Assembly: GCA_963995525.1 (NCBI GenBank)
Contig: OZ023210.1
Span: forward strand, 60,567,956 to 60,631,955
From: Escarpia spicata
Taxonomy: Eukaryota > Annelida > Polychaeta > Sabellida > Siboglinidae
DNA length: 64,000 nucleotides
Direction of reading: 5' to 3'
The translations under genes were made by a program, and so were the position numbers. Of this stretch, positions 35,131-45,902 are shown piece after piece. The notes under the pieces were generated by a model. It made no database searches, had not been told where the DNA came from, and was given only the letters and a program-made list of their open reading frames with translations. How positions within the stretch are numbered: the stretch's first letter is position 1; the number at the start of each line of letters is the position of its first letter.

Positions 35131-36430
35131 ATGAGATTAGCTACCGTTCTGACCTAGACGAGGAAGGAGTGGTATTGCTGAAGGGAGCAGACCTTGCAGA
35201 ATAAGAAACCCACTTCGACTTCCATCCACACGACCAGTCCCAAGTGCCAAGATAAAGGACATCCACAACCAATGGAGGATCTCAGCATGTATGACACCCT
35301 CCCAACTAACCGCCTTCATGACAAGGAAGACATGACATTGTTGCCAGAAACAGAATGTGACTGTGGGGATGATGACATTGCAATGCTGAACTAGAATTAG
35401 TTTCTATCTATGAGATAGATGTACACTTACTGCATAGATGCAAACCAAGATGAACATTGACTGCGACCTGGAGGTGACGCGAGAGATGGGTTAGCTAACA
35501 AAGCGAGCTGCCTACGAGAATAAGTTGGAGCATCTGACTGAATAAATTGGATGAGGAGTCTTGTGTTGTTTTCTATGTATATATACATCTATAGAGTATT
35601 TATATGTAAATGTGTAATATATATATATATATATGTAAATGTCTGCTAAATCGCCACGCTTTTGTCGCGGTATAATTCTGATGGTTTTTTGTAAAATCTC
35701 AAGGGTGTTTATGGCAATGCTCATATGTGGCTTCATGTCAGGGTTGGCAGGTCTGGTGTAAATGCGCATTCTACAGACAATATGACATCGCCCGTCATTG
35801 CCAAACCAGGGCTTAGACCTTCAGGCACTAAGAGTGCTCAAGCACAGTCCGATGGTGAAGTGTCAGATGCAGCGAATGCACAGTTACACAAACCAGATAT
35901 TTTCAATGGTATTGCTGGGGCTAATGAAACAACAGAGGGATACACCGTCTGGGGTTAGAGAAGGTGGCAGTCCATAGGTATACACCGTCTGGGGTTAGAG
36001 AAGGTAGCAGTCCATAGGGATACAGCATCTGGGGTTAGAGAAAGTGGCAGCCCAGTTCCAGCGTTCCCTATATCTCATCCAAGTTTGCCTGAACGTAGAT
36101 ATCCCACAAGCCAGAGGAATCCTCCAAATCGCTTAAACCTGCAAAATGCGAGGCTGTGTGGCTAATCGAGGTAGCACGCTTATCTGCTGATCAGTAGCTT
36201 TTGTCTCACCGAGTGTTAATTGCAGTTATTATCTACACCACATAAACATTACAGATATTCAGACTAATATACATTATATTAGTAGCTGGATACAAAAAGA
36301 CATGACATTTCTGTGTGAAGGGTGGCGAAGGTGCAGTGTATTGAGGCTAGTCATGAATATGAATGGTGATGCGGCACGGGCATGCGCACCGGGCAGACTA
36401 AGAATGTTGTAGTCTGTAATAAATCTACTT
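35131..36430. other. Unassigned sequence with weak ORFs
   Basis: Short ORFs at 35194-35394 and 35725-35958 have no recognisable family. The second (IAKPGLRPSGTKSAQAQSDG) is low-complexity. (TA)n occurs at about 35617-35635. A stretch at about 36150-36205 has a tRNA A-box look but no B box. A three-copy 40-bp repeat is listed separately. Confidence 0.3.
35937..36055. repeat. 40-bp direct tandem repeat, three copies
   Basis: The unit begins GGGATACACCGTCTGGGGTT and ends GGCAGTCCATA. The start points 35941, 35981 and 36021 are exactly 40 bp apart. The third copy has diverged. Confidence 0.93.
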
Positions 36431-37400
36431 CAACCGAACTCCATGGTTATCATGAGTGAACACAACACCATCAAGAAAGAGTTGGAGGAATATAATATAA
36501 ACTTGTTGGGAGAGGACTTCAATTTGCTGCCAGTTAATGAGAATTGGAATATGTTAAACAAAATTAATTGTGCTCGATAGCATGAACAGATTCATTCCTA
36601 TGAAGAAACTATCAACTAGGAATAATTTCCCATGGATGTCACAAGATATTCACAGACTAATCCGCAATAAACAGAGACTAAATATATAAAATTAAGACTG
36701 GGCTCTCTTCAGAAAGCTCCAGACCAGTGTCATGACAGAACTAACCGCTGCTTATCACAAACTTTATTGATAGCATGCTTGATGTCGAGTGCAACGATAA
36801 AAGGTCAATCCCAAGAAATTTTGGTTGTACGTCAAAAATCTAAGAAAGGTCTTTGTTGGTATACCATCTGACATTGAAAGACCGCAACGATAATCTGGTC
36901 TCGTCTATTGTCAAAGCAGTACCATGTCTTCACAAAGGAAGATCTTGTTAACATTCCAACCATGCCCCAGTCACCACATTCCGCAACCTGTAACACCCGT
37001 TTTTTTCCTGACAATTATAATTTATACACGTGTATCAATAACAATAATGACGCAAAAGCCCTTCAGTCCGACCTGAGAGGCCGGTGGACTGGTCTGCAAC
37101 TTGGCAGATGCATTTTAATATCAATAAATACTCAGTTATAAATGCATATCACCAAGAAGAGAACTGTCCACCAGCCTCAGTATACCATCAATGGAGACAG
37201 CTTGGGAATTGTACACCACCACCCGTCCCTAGGTGAGGAGTTCTCTGATGACCTCAGATGGAACATTCACACATCCCACATATCTGCCAAATCAAATCGT
37301 GTATTAGGTTTTATCAAGAGAAATCTCTATAAATGCACAAAGAAAAGTAAACAATCTGCTTACTTTATACTAGTTAGTTCGTCCTAAACTTGAATAGAAA
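36430..37400 (+). mobile_element. LINE reverse transcriptase fragment
   Basis: Plus-strand frames: INLLGEDFNLLPVNENWN-like endonuclease remnant near 36500, a broken middle, then NLYTCINNNNDAKALQSDL near 37020. MHITKKRTVHQPQYTINGDSL follows at 37145 and SAKSNRVLGFIKRNLYKCTK at 37290, ending in LVRPKLE and a stop. These are the segments after the FADD box in CR1-type LINEs; the palm itself is lost. The right end abuts YqaJ copy 2 at about 37400, so this element truncates that gene's 5' side. Confidence 0.75.
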
Positions 37401-38193
37401 GGACATTGACTGCACCATCTCACAGACACCGCCAAACAAGCAGACAAAAGTGATGATCCTGTCTGATGTACCATCACCTACTGATGATGAGCTGTCAGCA
37501 CTATTGAAAGGACTACATGATAGTGGGACCAGGCCGGTCATTCTGTCATTCTATGCAGAAGGGTGTGTCGCCAGACAACTAAATCCAGAATACCCGCAGC
37601 TACTGTCTGAACTTCGTGATGAAAATGCATTCGAGTTAGGAAGGAATGTCTGAAAAAGTACAAGGATGTATTTGATGCAATTTCGGTGACCACAAAACAG
37701 GTACGACTGGTTGAAGAAAAGACACGACAGCAGGCTGACTGCAGAGACTCTGAGAGTGGCACAGAAGACGTACTTGTTGCACCACAGCTTCCAGGACAAA
37801 GGCCGTTTGTAGGACAAATTTGGAGAAAGCTGCCAGGAGCCTGATCAAAGCGAGCTGCTATCCAGAAACAGTCCGCTTCAAACTGAATGCAACACAGTGG
37901 GGCTGGGAGCATGAAGCAGATGGCTTGACAGAATACAGGAAAGAGATGGAGAGAACTCATGACACTTTCAAGATGGAGAGGAGTGGTTTCTTTATCAGCA
38001 GTGAACATCCACTCACTGGAGCATCCCCCGACTCTGTAGTTGATTGCAACTGCTGCGGGAAGGGAACTGTTGAGGTAGTGCCCCTATTGCGTAAGAGACA
38101 AACATGTAACTGAGAGTGTGGAGAAAGTTACATGCCTTGAAAATGTAGCCGATAAGATACAGTTGTGCAAATCAAACCAGTACTACTAACAAG

Positions 38194-39700
38194 CAGAGCT
38201 GGGACATAACGAAGTACAAGTACTTCGTTATTGTACTTGAGTAGAAAACTTTACGTTTTGTGAGTAACGAAGCACATTTTTTATGAGTACTTTTACTTGT
38301 AACGAAGTACAAATGTGTATACTTTTCATAAATGTAATGAAGTATCCATAATTTATGCGTTAAAAATGTGGAGCTCCAAAAATATTAGCAACGAACGATA
38401 CTACTTGAAGCCCGGAACTGGTTTCCGTTAGCATATATCTATAAATAGATATCAGCCAGAGCAACAACTGGTAGTCTTTTCTGATTGGCCTATCATTGCC
38501 ATTACCAGGCATGATCACCAGGTGGCGTGAACATTGCCAAGATTATATGATGTCATTCGCGTTCAAAGATTTATCATGGAAGGATCAGCCGAAAACGATC
38601 ATTTGCAGCATCCATGGGCATACTTATCCAGTATGTCTGAGATTAAGTCAGTTCACAGGGCTACTGTTTTGTGCGCCGATATACCAGATCTGTTCGGCGT
38701 ACAGGACATCACCTTCGAAAGTACATCGAGGTAAGTTAATTGATCATTAATTAATTAGTGCCGTTGTGCGGTCAATAATCCGTTGGCGTTGATAATGGAG
38801 AAATTTCATGAGGTATGTTTTTAAACATTGTGTCGTGTTGTTTATATTATGTATGCTAAACTAATACTGTGAGGTCAATAAAAATTGGTAACCTAGAAAG
38901 TGAAAACTTTCTACTAAATTTGAATGTCTGTTTATATGAGAATGTGATGCCAAGTTACTCGCAATAATATTTCTCATAGCTATCCTATGATCTGTTTCCC
39001 AATCACTAAGCTATAGCCAGGAAATAAAACAGCATGCAGGTAATGTATTGAAACATTTACCTATTTATTTTTATTAAATTATACCCATACCGCTTGTATT
39101 AAGTAGGTGAACTATTTACTGGCTCACACACGTGCCGTGGTCGGTAAATTATTAGACCTACGCAGCTAAAAAGTATTCTTGCCCCATTTTTGCTGTGCAA
39201 ATATATTACATCATAACACGTTATTTGTACAAAAGGTGCAAGTGCACTTAATATGTACAAAACATGTTCTTAGTTTTAGGTTCGAGCTATTAGTGACCTG
39301 AGAAACATCCTGAATTGCATTAGTGATAAACGCCCTTCAAATTCACACATTATCCCCCCAAAAACATATCCTTCGCTGTGGCAATTTAAACTGCTAATGG
39401 TTACTCAGATTTATCTTAATAGTAAAGTAAGTATTGTTAGGGGTCTATAAATGTTGTTTATATGTATTCTTGGTTCATGTTTTCAATATTTTGTCTCACA
39501 TATTGACCCCCAGGCCTGGTCGTAGACAATATTTAGTGTTCACTATACACACTACTGAATATGGTATTACTATTATTTTATTTCTTTTGTCACTGTCTTG
39601 CATAGTATGTATAGTTTGATCATAATTATGATTTTAGAGAAAACATGTACACAATCTAGCTCGATACACGGAGCTGACCTCACAGAAGAGGACGGATGCA
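38194..39700. mobile_element. hAT-type element inserted in YqaJ copy 2
   Basis: Begins with CAGAGCTGGGACATAACGAA, the style of hAT ends. This is followed by a perfect inverted repeat around 38214-38235 (AACGAAGTAC, AA, GTACTTCGTT). A plus-strand exon at 38534-38731 encodes a hAT N-terminal signature (HLQHPWAYLSSMSEIKS) and ends in a donor-like AG/GTAAGT. No DDE core and no matching right end were found. 38750-39640 is AT-rich sequence without a recognised gene. The host YqaJ frame resumes near 39715, which sets the right limit. Confidence 0.6.
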
Positions 39701-39918
39701 GCAGACAGCAGGCCAACGACCAAGACCAAGTGCAGACTCAGTGAGTACTGTGACTTTGTCATTTGGACCGAGGAAGGTCTGCACCATGAGCGGGTGGAGC
39801 CGGACCGTGCTCTCTGGGGAGAAGTTAGCGAGAGAGTGCATTTTTCAAATGCGCGATGCTACCTGAATTAGTTGGAAAATATTTGTCCAAACTTCCCCCA
39901 GCTACATGAACTCCTGCA

Positions 39919-41383
39919 CAGGCACCATCGCTGAGTGATGATGAGGAACTGGTCTGTGTGTGCACAGGCACCATCGCCGAGTGATGATGAGGAACCGGTC
40001 TGTGTGTGCACAGGCACCATCGCTGAGTAATGATGAGGAACTGGTCTGTGTGTGCACAGACACCATCGCTGAGTGATGATGAGGAACCGGTCTGTGTGTG
40101 CACAGGCACCATCGCCGAGTGATGATGAGGAACTGGTCTGTGTGTGCACAGGCACCATCGCCGAGTGATGATGAGGAACTGGTCTGTGTGTGCACAGGCA
40201 CCATCGCCGAGTGATGATGAGGAACTGGTCTGTGTGTGCACAGGCACCATCGCCGAGTGATGATGAGGAACTGGTCTGTGTGTGCACAGGCACCATCGCC
40301 GAGTGATGATGAGGAACTGGTCTGTGTGTGCACAGGCACCATCGCCGAGTGATGATGAGGAACCGGTCTGTGTGTGCACAGGCACCATTGCCGAGTGATG
40401 ATGAGGAACCGGTCTGTGTGTGCACAGGCACCATTGCCGAGTGATGATGAGGAACTGGTCTGTGTGTGCACAGGCACCATTGCCGAGTGATGATGAGGAA
40501 CTGGTCTGTGTGTGCACAGGCACCATTGCCGAGTGATGATGAGGAACTGGTCTGTGTGTGCACAGGCACCATTGCCGAGGGATGATGAGGAACCGGTCTG
40601 TGTGTGCACAGGCACCATCGCCGAGTGATGATGAGGAACCGGTCTGTGTGTGCACAGGCACCATTGCCGAGTGATGATGAGGAACTGGTCTGTGTGTGCA
40701 CAGGCACCATTGCCGAGTGATGATGAGGAACTGGTCTGTGTGTGCACAGGCACCATTGCCGAGTGATGATGAGGAACTGGTCTGTGTGTGCACAGGCACC
40801 ATTGCCGAGTGATGATGAGGAACTGGTCTGTGTGTGCACAGGCACCATTGCCGAGTGATGATGAGGAACTGGTCTGTGTGTGCACAGGCACCATTGCCGA
40901 GTGATGATGAGGAACTGGTCTGTGTGTGCACAGGCACCATCGCCGAGGGATGATGAGGAACCGGTCTGTGTGTGCACAGGCACCATTGCCGAGTGATGAT
41001 GAGGAACTGGTCTGTGTGTGCACAGACACCATCGCCGAGTGATGATGAGGAACCGGTCTGTGTGTGCACAGGCACCATCGCCGAGTGATGATGAGGAACT
41101 GGTCTGTGTGTGCACAGACACCATCGCTGAGTGATGATGAGGAACCGGTCTGTGTGTGCACAGACACCATCGCTGAGTGATGATGAGGAACCGGTCTGTG
41201 TGTGCACAGACACCATCGATGAGTGATGATGAGGAACTGGTCTGTGTGTGCACAGGCACCATCGCTGAGTGATGATGAGGAACTGGTCTGTGTGTGCACA
41301 GGCACCATCGCCGAATGATGATGAGGAACTGGTCTGTGTGTGCACAGGCACCATCGCTGAGTGATGATGAGGAACTGGTCTGA
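39919..41383. repeat. 46-bp minisatellite, 31 full units plus a partial one
   Basis: The unit (CAGGCACCATCGCCGAGTGA followed by TGATGAGGAACTGGTCTGTGTGTGCA) repeats with start points 39919 to 41345, exactly 31 x 46 bp, and ends in a partial unit. Variation is limited to a few positions (CGCC/CGCT/TGCC, AACTGG/AACCGG, CAGG/CAGA). On the plus strand the first unit encodes APSLSDDEELVCVC of the PHD finger. Because 46 leaves a remainder of one modulo three, the minus strand is open in all three frames for over 1.3 kb; those proteins are artefacts. Confidence 0.97.
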
Positions 41384-41515
41384 GAATGGTGACTGTAGAC
41401 TGAAGTGGTGTCACTTTCAGTGTATGGGAATCAAGCGTGCACCAAAGGGAAAGTGGTACTGGACCGAGTGTAGAGCTGCCCATGTTCAGCCCAAAAAAGA
41501 AAGACCGGTTTGACT

Positions 41516-41960
41516 GATTCACATGCAGTGAACTGTGGCGAATGTCAATAACAAACTGTTTTGTGTTGCATGAACATATATGACAAGACACAGTGTACAC
41601 TGATTGTGACTTGAGCTTAAATGGTGTGTTGTCATTATGCAGAAAAATATGACAATAAAAAGGGTTGTAACAAATCACTCCAAAATATTTTATTTACAAC
41701 ACAACTTCCCATAGCAGGGCTTGCCAGAGTAGCCCAATACTGAACAAAAGACATCAACGACTGTGCTGTTTGAGCGCACCCGATACATGATATTCATGAT
41801 TCACACAAAAACTCAATGCATGTTCTGTTTTATTAATGATAGGTGTGCTCTGGCTTCACTAACAGCCAGCTAATTAAGATTGTAATCACTGTATTTCTTT
41901 TACGTGCGACAAGGCCACCAATATGTAACAACGATCTGAATGGTATTATGAACAATTACA
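41516..41960. other. Downstream of YqaJ copy 2; no gene seen
   Basis: About 450 bp of AT-rich sequence with an AATAAA at about 41655, which could have served the YqaJ-PHD gene as its poly(A) signal. No coding signal. Confidence 0.35.
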
Positions 41961-41964
41961 CACA

Positions 41965-42178
41965 CCTGTCATGAAATGATCGGAGCAGATGCTTGCGTAT
42001 TTCAACAGAGATTTCTTTCTGTTAATATTTGCTATACATGTCTCCTTGCATTTTTTGACAAATCTTTCAACTGTTCTCCTTGGTGACTTATAACGGCAGG
42101 AATGGAAAAGAACGATTTGCTTGCCCCGGCATCATTGGACCGGTTCATACATCCATTCACAAAGCAAGTGTGCGGCAT
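41965..42178 (-). pseudogene. THAP-type zinc finger exon with one frameshift
   Basis: From an ATG at 42178 the minus strand reads MPHTCFVNGCMNRSNDAG, then KSFFSIPAVISHQGEQLKDL. After a one-base shift in an A-run near 42052 it continues KETCIANINRKKSLLKYA and ICSDHFMTG, ending at a CAG/GTGTGT donor (41965). This is the C-x4-C ... C-x2-H layout of a THAP DNA-binding domain of the type found in marine animal transposon-derived genes; the usual central Trp is replaced. Further exons would lie to the left, but only the YqaJ minisatellite region is there, so it is probably a stranded relic. Confidence 0.65.
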
Positions 42179-42361
42179 AGTTACCATCTATAATTAGCTG
42201 GTCGCGAAGCCTATTGTTCGATTTGTTTGACACAAAGTATGGCTGCCGTGCAAGGGATGATGGGATGCATGACGTCAGCTGAGAACTATGTATACAGCCC
42301 CACCCTTGCCGTGGAACTCGTCAAAGCATGCATACAATAAAGTCTGACAACGAATGTTACA

Positions 42362-42415
42362 GCTGGCATAAGAGACAGCACAGCCTAAGCCAGAAGAGGA
42401 CCTGTAAAGACTAAA
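42362..42415 (+). mobile_element. Extreme 3' end of the CR1 family found intact at 52529
   Basis: Roughly 50 bp (GCTGGCATAAGAGACAGCAC then AGCCTAAGCCAGAAGAGGACCTGT) match the 3' end of the LINE at 52520-52570 read in its own direction, with only a few differences. It is a severely 5'-truncated copy. Confidence 0.75.
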
Positions 42416-42419
42416 GAAA

Positions 42420-43335
42420 CTACAACTACTTGAACTAGTAGGCCTAAGTAAAAAATAATAGCGTAAAAATAAAAATTAGGGTAGGGGCCATGATAGGGGG
42501 TTTGACTAAAAGGCGCATGACCACACACGATCACGAAGTTAACGCACGACCACGTACTATAAATATGTTGGTAGATAGTTTGGCTGTTGATGGTATATAT
42601 GTGGTTTGTGTGTGCATTATTAAAAATTTTGAGTCTGTATTTCACCCAGGAGTTACACAATTTAGGCATTTTATCCGATCTTCTGGACGAGTATTTAGTC
42701 TTGGCACAGTACGCCACCTTGCGAATGGAACCAGCGAGTTACCACAAGCGATGATAAAAGTTGCGAATTTTTTTACTCCAACGTGAAGAACATATGTGAA
42801 ATTTGGCAAGCTGCACACACATGCCTCCTACGTGCCAACAACAGCCCGCTTAGTTACCAGTACTACACATATTTTGGTCGTGCGCCTTTTAGTCATACCC
42901 TTTAGGCCCTATCCAAAATGATATTCGGTATACTTGATATTCTATAATAGTAGGCACTTCAACCAAAAATTCAATATCATGCTAGAACATTGGGAATTGG
43001 CTTAAATTAAAGGTAATAGGTTAGGATAAGATAGGATCACATAACTGTTTATTTTATTAACATACCTTTAATAGATCAAAAGATATTGCGATTTTAAGAT
43101 GAAAAACAGCGTAATTTTTTTGTATCTCTTACAATGGCAAAATGGACTCATTTGTGTGTTTTCTATAGGTAAATATTTGCTTTAAAATGTCATAACTTTT
43201 TTATTTATACAGATATTTAAATACTGTCTTCAGGGTTTTCAAACACATTGATAAGAGTAATAAATTTATAATATTTAATATTTTTAGTACTAATTATACC
43301 AAAATTAGTGCAATAAATTAGTTAATTTTAGTTAC
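42420..43335. other. Non-coding AT-rich sequence
   Basis: ORFs here are short and without family resemblance. A plus-strand 98-codon ORF at 42490-42786 shows no known motif. Confidence 0.3.
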
Positions 43336-43860
43336 ATAGCATGCAAAACTCAACAGACCAAAACGTTCCAAATGAAGGCCATAATGTCCATGATTATGAA
43401 GATTTTATACATATTATGTAATGTGAATAACCACATTAACAATGGTAATAAATGTACATTAACAAATCATTTAAAAACTTATTTAATTAGTCAATATTAG
43501 CTAATCAGTGCGCAACCTCGACAAACCGACACATTTCAGTAAAAGGCCATAATGTTTATGATTATGAAGATATTTGGATAATTTTTGAGTAAGCCACAGT
43601 GATTGTGGTAATACATACACATTAACCAGTCATTTCACATTAACAGTAACTTAATTAATAAGTTAATATTGGCTAATATTAGCATGCTAACGATTGACCA
43701 CTACATTTCGATAAAAGGCCGGAATGTCCATAATTATTAACAGTTATATAATTTATGCAATGTTTACCACCACATTAAACATTATAATAAATATACATTA
43801 ACCAGTCATATAGCTTTAACAATAACTTTATTAATAAGTAAATATTGGCTAAATAGCACA
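43336..43860. repeat. Diverged tandem repeat of about 172 bp, three units
   Basis: Units of roughly 170-178 bp starting near 43336, 43508 and 43679 share AAAAGGCC(A/G)(T/G)AATGT near the start. They also share TACATTAACCAGTCAT and TTAATAAGTNAATATTGGCTAA near the end. They differ at many positions, so the array is old. Confidence 0.7.
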
Positions 43861-45854
43861 TAAACTCAACAGATCATGATACATGATAATGAAATACAAT
43901 ATTCATACTCCTAGTTCACTGTGTCTATGTGTGACTGTGTCATGACAGGTTGGATGAATGCTGCATGCTCTGTACAGACCAGTAATCAGTTGTCAATGCT
44001 TCATAATGTAATATACCGCATTTTAACATGAACTTGATGAAGTGATGTTCATAAATTGTTCACAGTATTCCGACGCTGAATCAAAATATGCCAAATGCAA
44101 GACTGCTTTCTGCATTACTCCCCATGGCCCATGGGAGGCAAGCCATGAAGAAGACGTCTGCTCTGCTCATAATAGTCTTTTTGTAATATTGGAAGTTGAT
44201 TGTCTCATAATTTAATGCCAATAGGCTGCAAGATCTGTGAAGCAAGGTTCATATTTCAGTTTCTTGCAAAATAACGTTGTGTTCTTCAACATGATGTCTA
44301 TTAGTAATGTTTGTGTTATGTTGAGTGGACACTGTTCAATTTTCAAAGTAGATATCAGATATATAATCAGCCACATTAAATGTGTACGTATGGAGGCAGG
44401 TGATGGGTGTCATATTCAGACATCTCTGTGGCTTGGTACCTTCACAGTTAACTGTCAGACACAGATCAGCGTAAGATCAGTGTCACTGCAGGTAACTGCG
44501 AACAATATCTGAAATAAAAAGGGCATCGTGTATCATATAATGATGACTGTTTTGATTCTACATACAAATATTGTGAAATAATGTTCATATCCCTGCCTCT
44601 GTTACTCAAGAGAGCAGTGTGAAATTCTATAATAATGCATTATGTCACAAATAAATTCATAATAATTATGATACTTGAGAGGTATAACTGTGGTGTTTAA
44701 TGTATTGCATGTTGTCATACAATTAAATGAATGATGCTACAACTGATCAAGGCATTTATGGTTTGTATTACATTTACAACGTGCTTTAGCAATTTTGTGC
44801 CGTGACTGTTTGTCATGAAACATTAAAAAAACAAATTAAGTCAAATTTGTTACGTATTTTACCTCAAAAACAACTTTTCTAATAAATTATTTATTTAATA
44901 GGTAACAAGAATTAATTAAAATTACTGCATCATAACATTTATATTATTTCTAAGTCTAAATAAAAGCATAACCATAAATAATGGCATAAGCCATGCCAAG
45001 CCTAAACCCAAGGGTAAGCAGTAACCAGCCATGGCCTAAGATTCATATATATATATATAATATGGCCCGGCCCGTAGGACCTAAGCTATAAAATATAGGC
45101 CCTATCTTAAAGTTAAATAAGATACTGTTGTTTTTGTTGTCATTGAGAGGCACAAAATGTATTAAATAAGTCAGGATCAAGCTCCACGATTTCGTTCCAC
45201 GCCTCTGCCTCCGGACCTCCGGTGGCGCGCTCTCAGTCATAGACAGAGATCGCTCAAATGTTCACGCCAACGAAATTTTCAACACATACTAATTTAATCC
45301 TATAGATCTACCTACAAACATAGCCGGTCGGTACAATTCATTACTAGACTGTCAAACTTGCAACTGAAACACAGCTATGTCATCAAATCGATTAAATTTA
45401 CCATAATTTTGGTCAAATTTGAAAAAGAAAAGGACGTACAGAAAGTTTGACTTACCCACAAAAGGAATCCCGACGCGAATGACGTAAATGACCGGAAAAA
45501 GACCGTGAAAACAGAGGTTGAAACAGAACGCTACCCAGGTGCCGAGTAAACGAGACGGCGCAGCTGCAACGGTGCTGCGCGCACGTAAAAAAATCGCGGT
45601 AGCGGATTTAATTGAAGTGCCTAATAACAGTATAAGAGTACTGCAAATTCGAAAGTACAAATGCCCGTATTCGCGACTCTGAAATGAGACTTCCACGGTG
45701 AATCCGGTGTGTCGGACGTCATTTCCCAATCGTAATCCTTCGCACAAGAAACAGTATATTATCGCTCATGTGTGTACGTCCATGTGCAACTACACTACTA
45801 CTACAGACACCTCATGTTGAATGTTCATTAATATTCTTTCATCCATTCTCTTAC
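43861..45854. other. Non-coding region left of a candidate minus-strand first exon
   Basis: No exon with a convincing family match. A minus-strand ORF at 45352-45747 (131 codons) contains a hydrophobic stretch but shows no known domain. If the exon at 45855-45902 is real, its next exon should lie here or further left; I could not find it. Confidence 0.3.
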
Positions 45855-45902
45855 CTGGGCTTCATTGAATCCTCTGAGTGGGTAGTCATCATCTAATGCC
45901 AT
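45855..45902 (-). CDS. Candidate first coding exon of an unknown host gene
   Basis: Sixteen codons (MALDDDYPLRGFNEAQ) from an ATG to CAG/GTAAGAG, a near-perfect donor in phase 0. The upstream sequence is GC-richer than its surroundings, as expected of a promoter or 5' UTR. The family is not recognised and no second exon was found, so this is only a candidate. Confidence 0.35.

Larger units (their letters stand above)
37400..41515 (+). pseudogene. SAP-SWIM-YqaJ-PHD family gene, copy 2, without its 5' end
   Basis: Blocks run in family order: VPSPTDDELSALLKGLHDSG and ILSFYAEGCV (37470); LNPEYPQLLSELRDE (37580); VTTKQVRLVEEKTRQQAD; the nuclease part RSLIKASCYPETVRF and ATQWGWEHEADGL (37830); FFISSEHPLTGASPDSVVDC with the catalytic Asp (37990); and LCKSNQYY (38170). 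After a hAT insertion it resumes with EYCDFVIWTEEGLHHERVEPD (39740) and, one frame over, CAMLPELVGKYLSKLPPAT (39850). The frame continues past a TGA into SDDEELVCVC, the start of a PHD finger. The finger's second half (NGDCRLKWCHFQCMGIKRAPKGKWYW) follows only after 1.4 kb of minisatellite, ending near 41515. The first half with the SAP and SWIM domains is absent here. Frameshifts occur near 37650, 37830 and 39835. It is a pseudogene of the same family as copy 1. Confidence 0.75.

Noticed and set aside
36150..36205. tRNA-derived SINE
   Set aside because: An A-box-like GGCTAATCGAGGTAGCACG is present but no B box (GGTTCGA) follows and no tail is seen.
38150..38193. Premature end of YqaJ copy 2 by a natural intron
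   Set aside because: The frame breaks at a hAT-type terminal sequence, not at a GT donor, and resumes with family-specific sequence at about 39715; insertion explains it better.
39825..41678. Three overlapping minus-strand ORFs of 464-617 codons, His/Ser/Thr-rich
   Set aside because: They are the three frames of a 46-bp tandem repeat without minus-strand stops; no start context, no domain, and the plus strand explains the origin as PHD-finger coding sequence.
45352..45747. 131-codon minus-strand ORF as a host membrane protein exon
   Set aside because: No family match and no splice junction in phase with the candidate first exon at 45855-45902; it may just be a GC-richer non-coding island.
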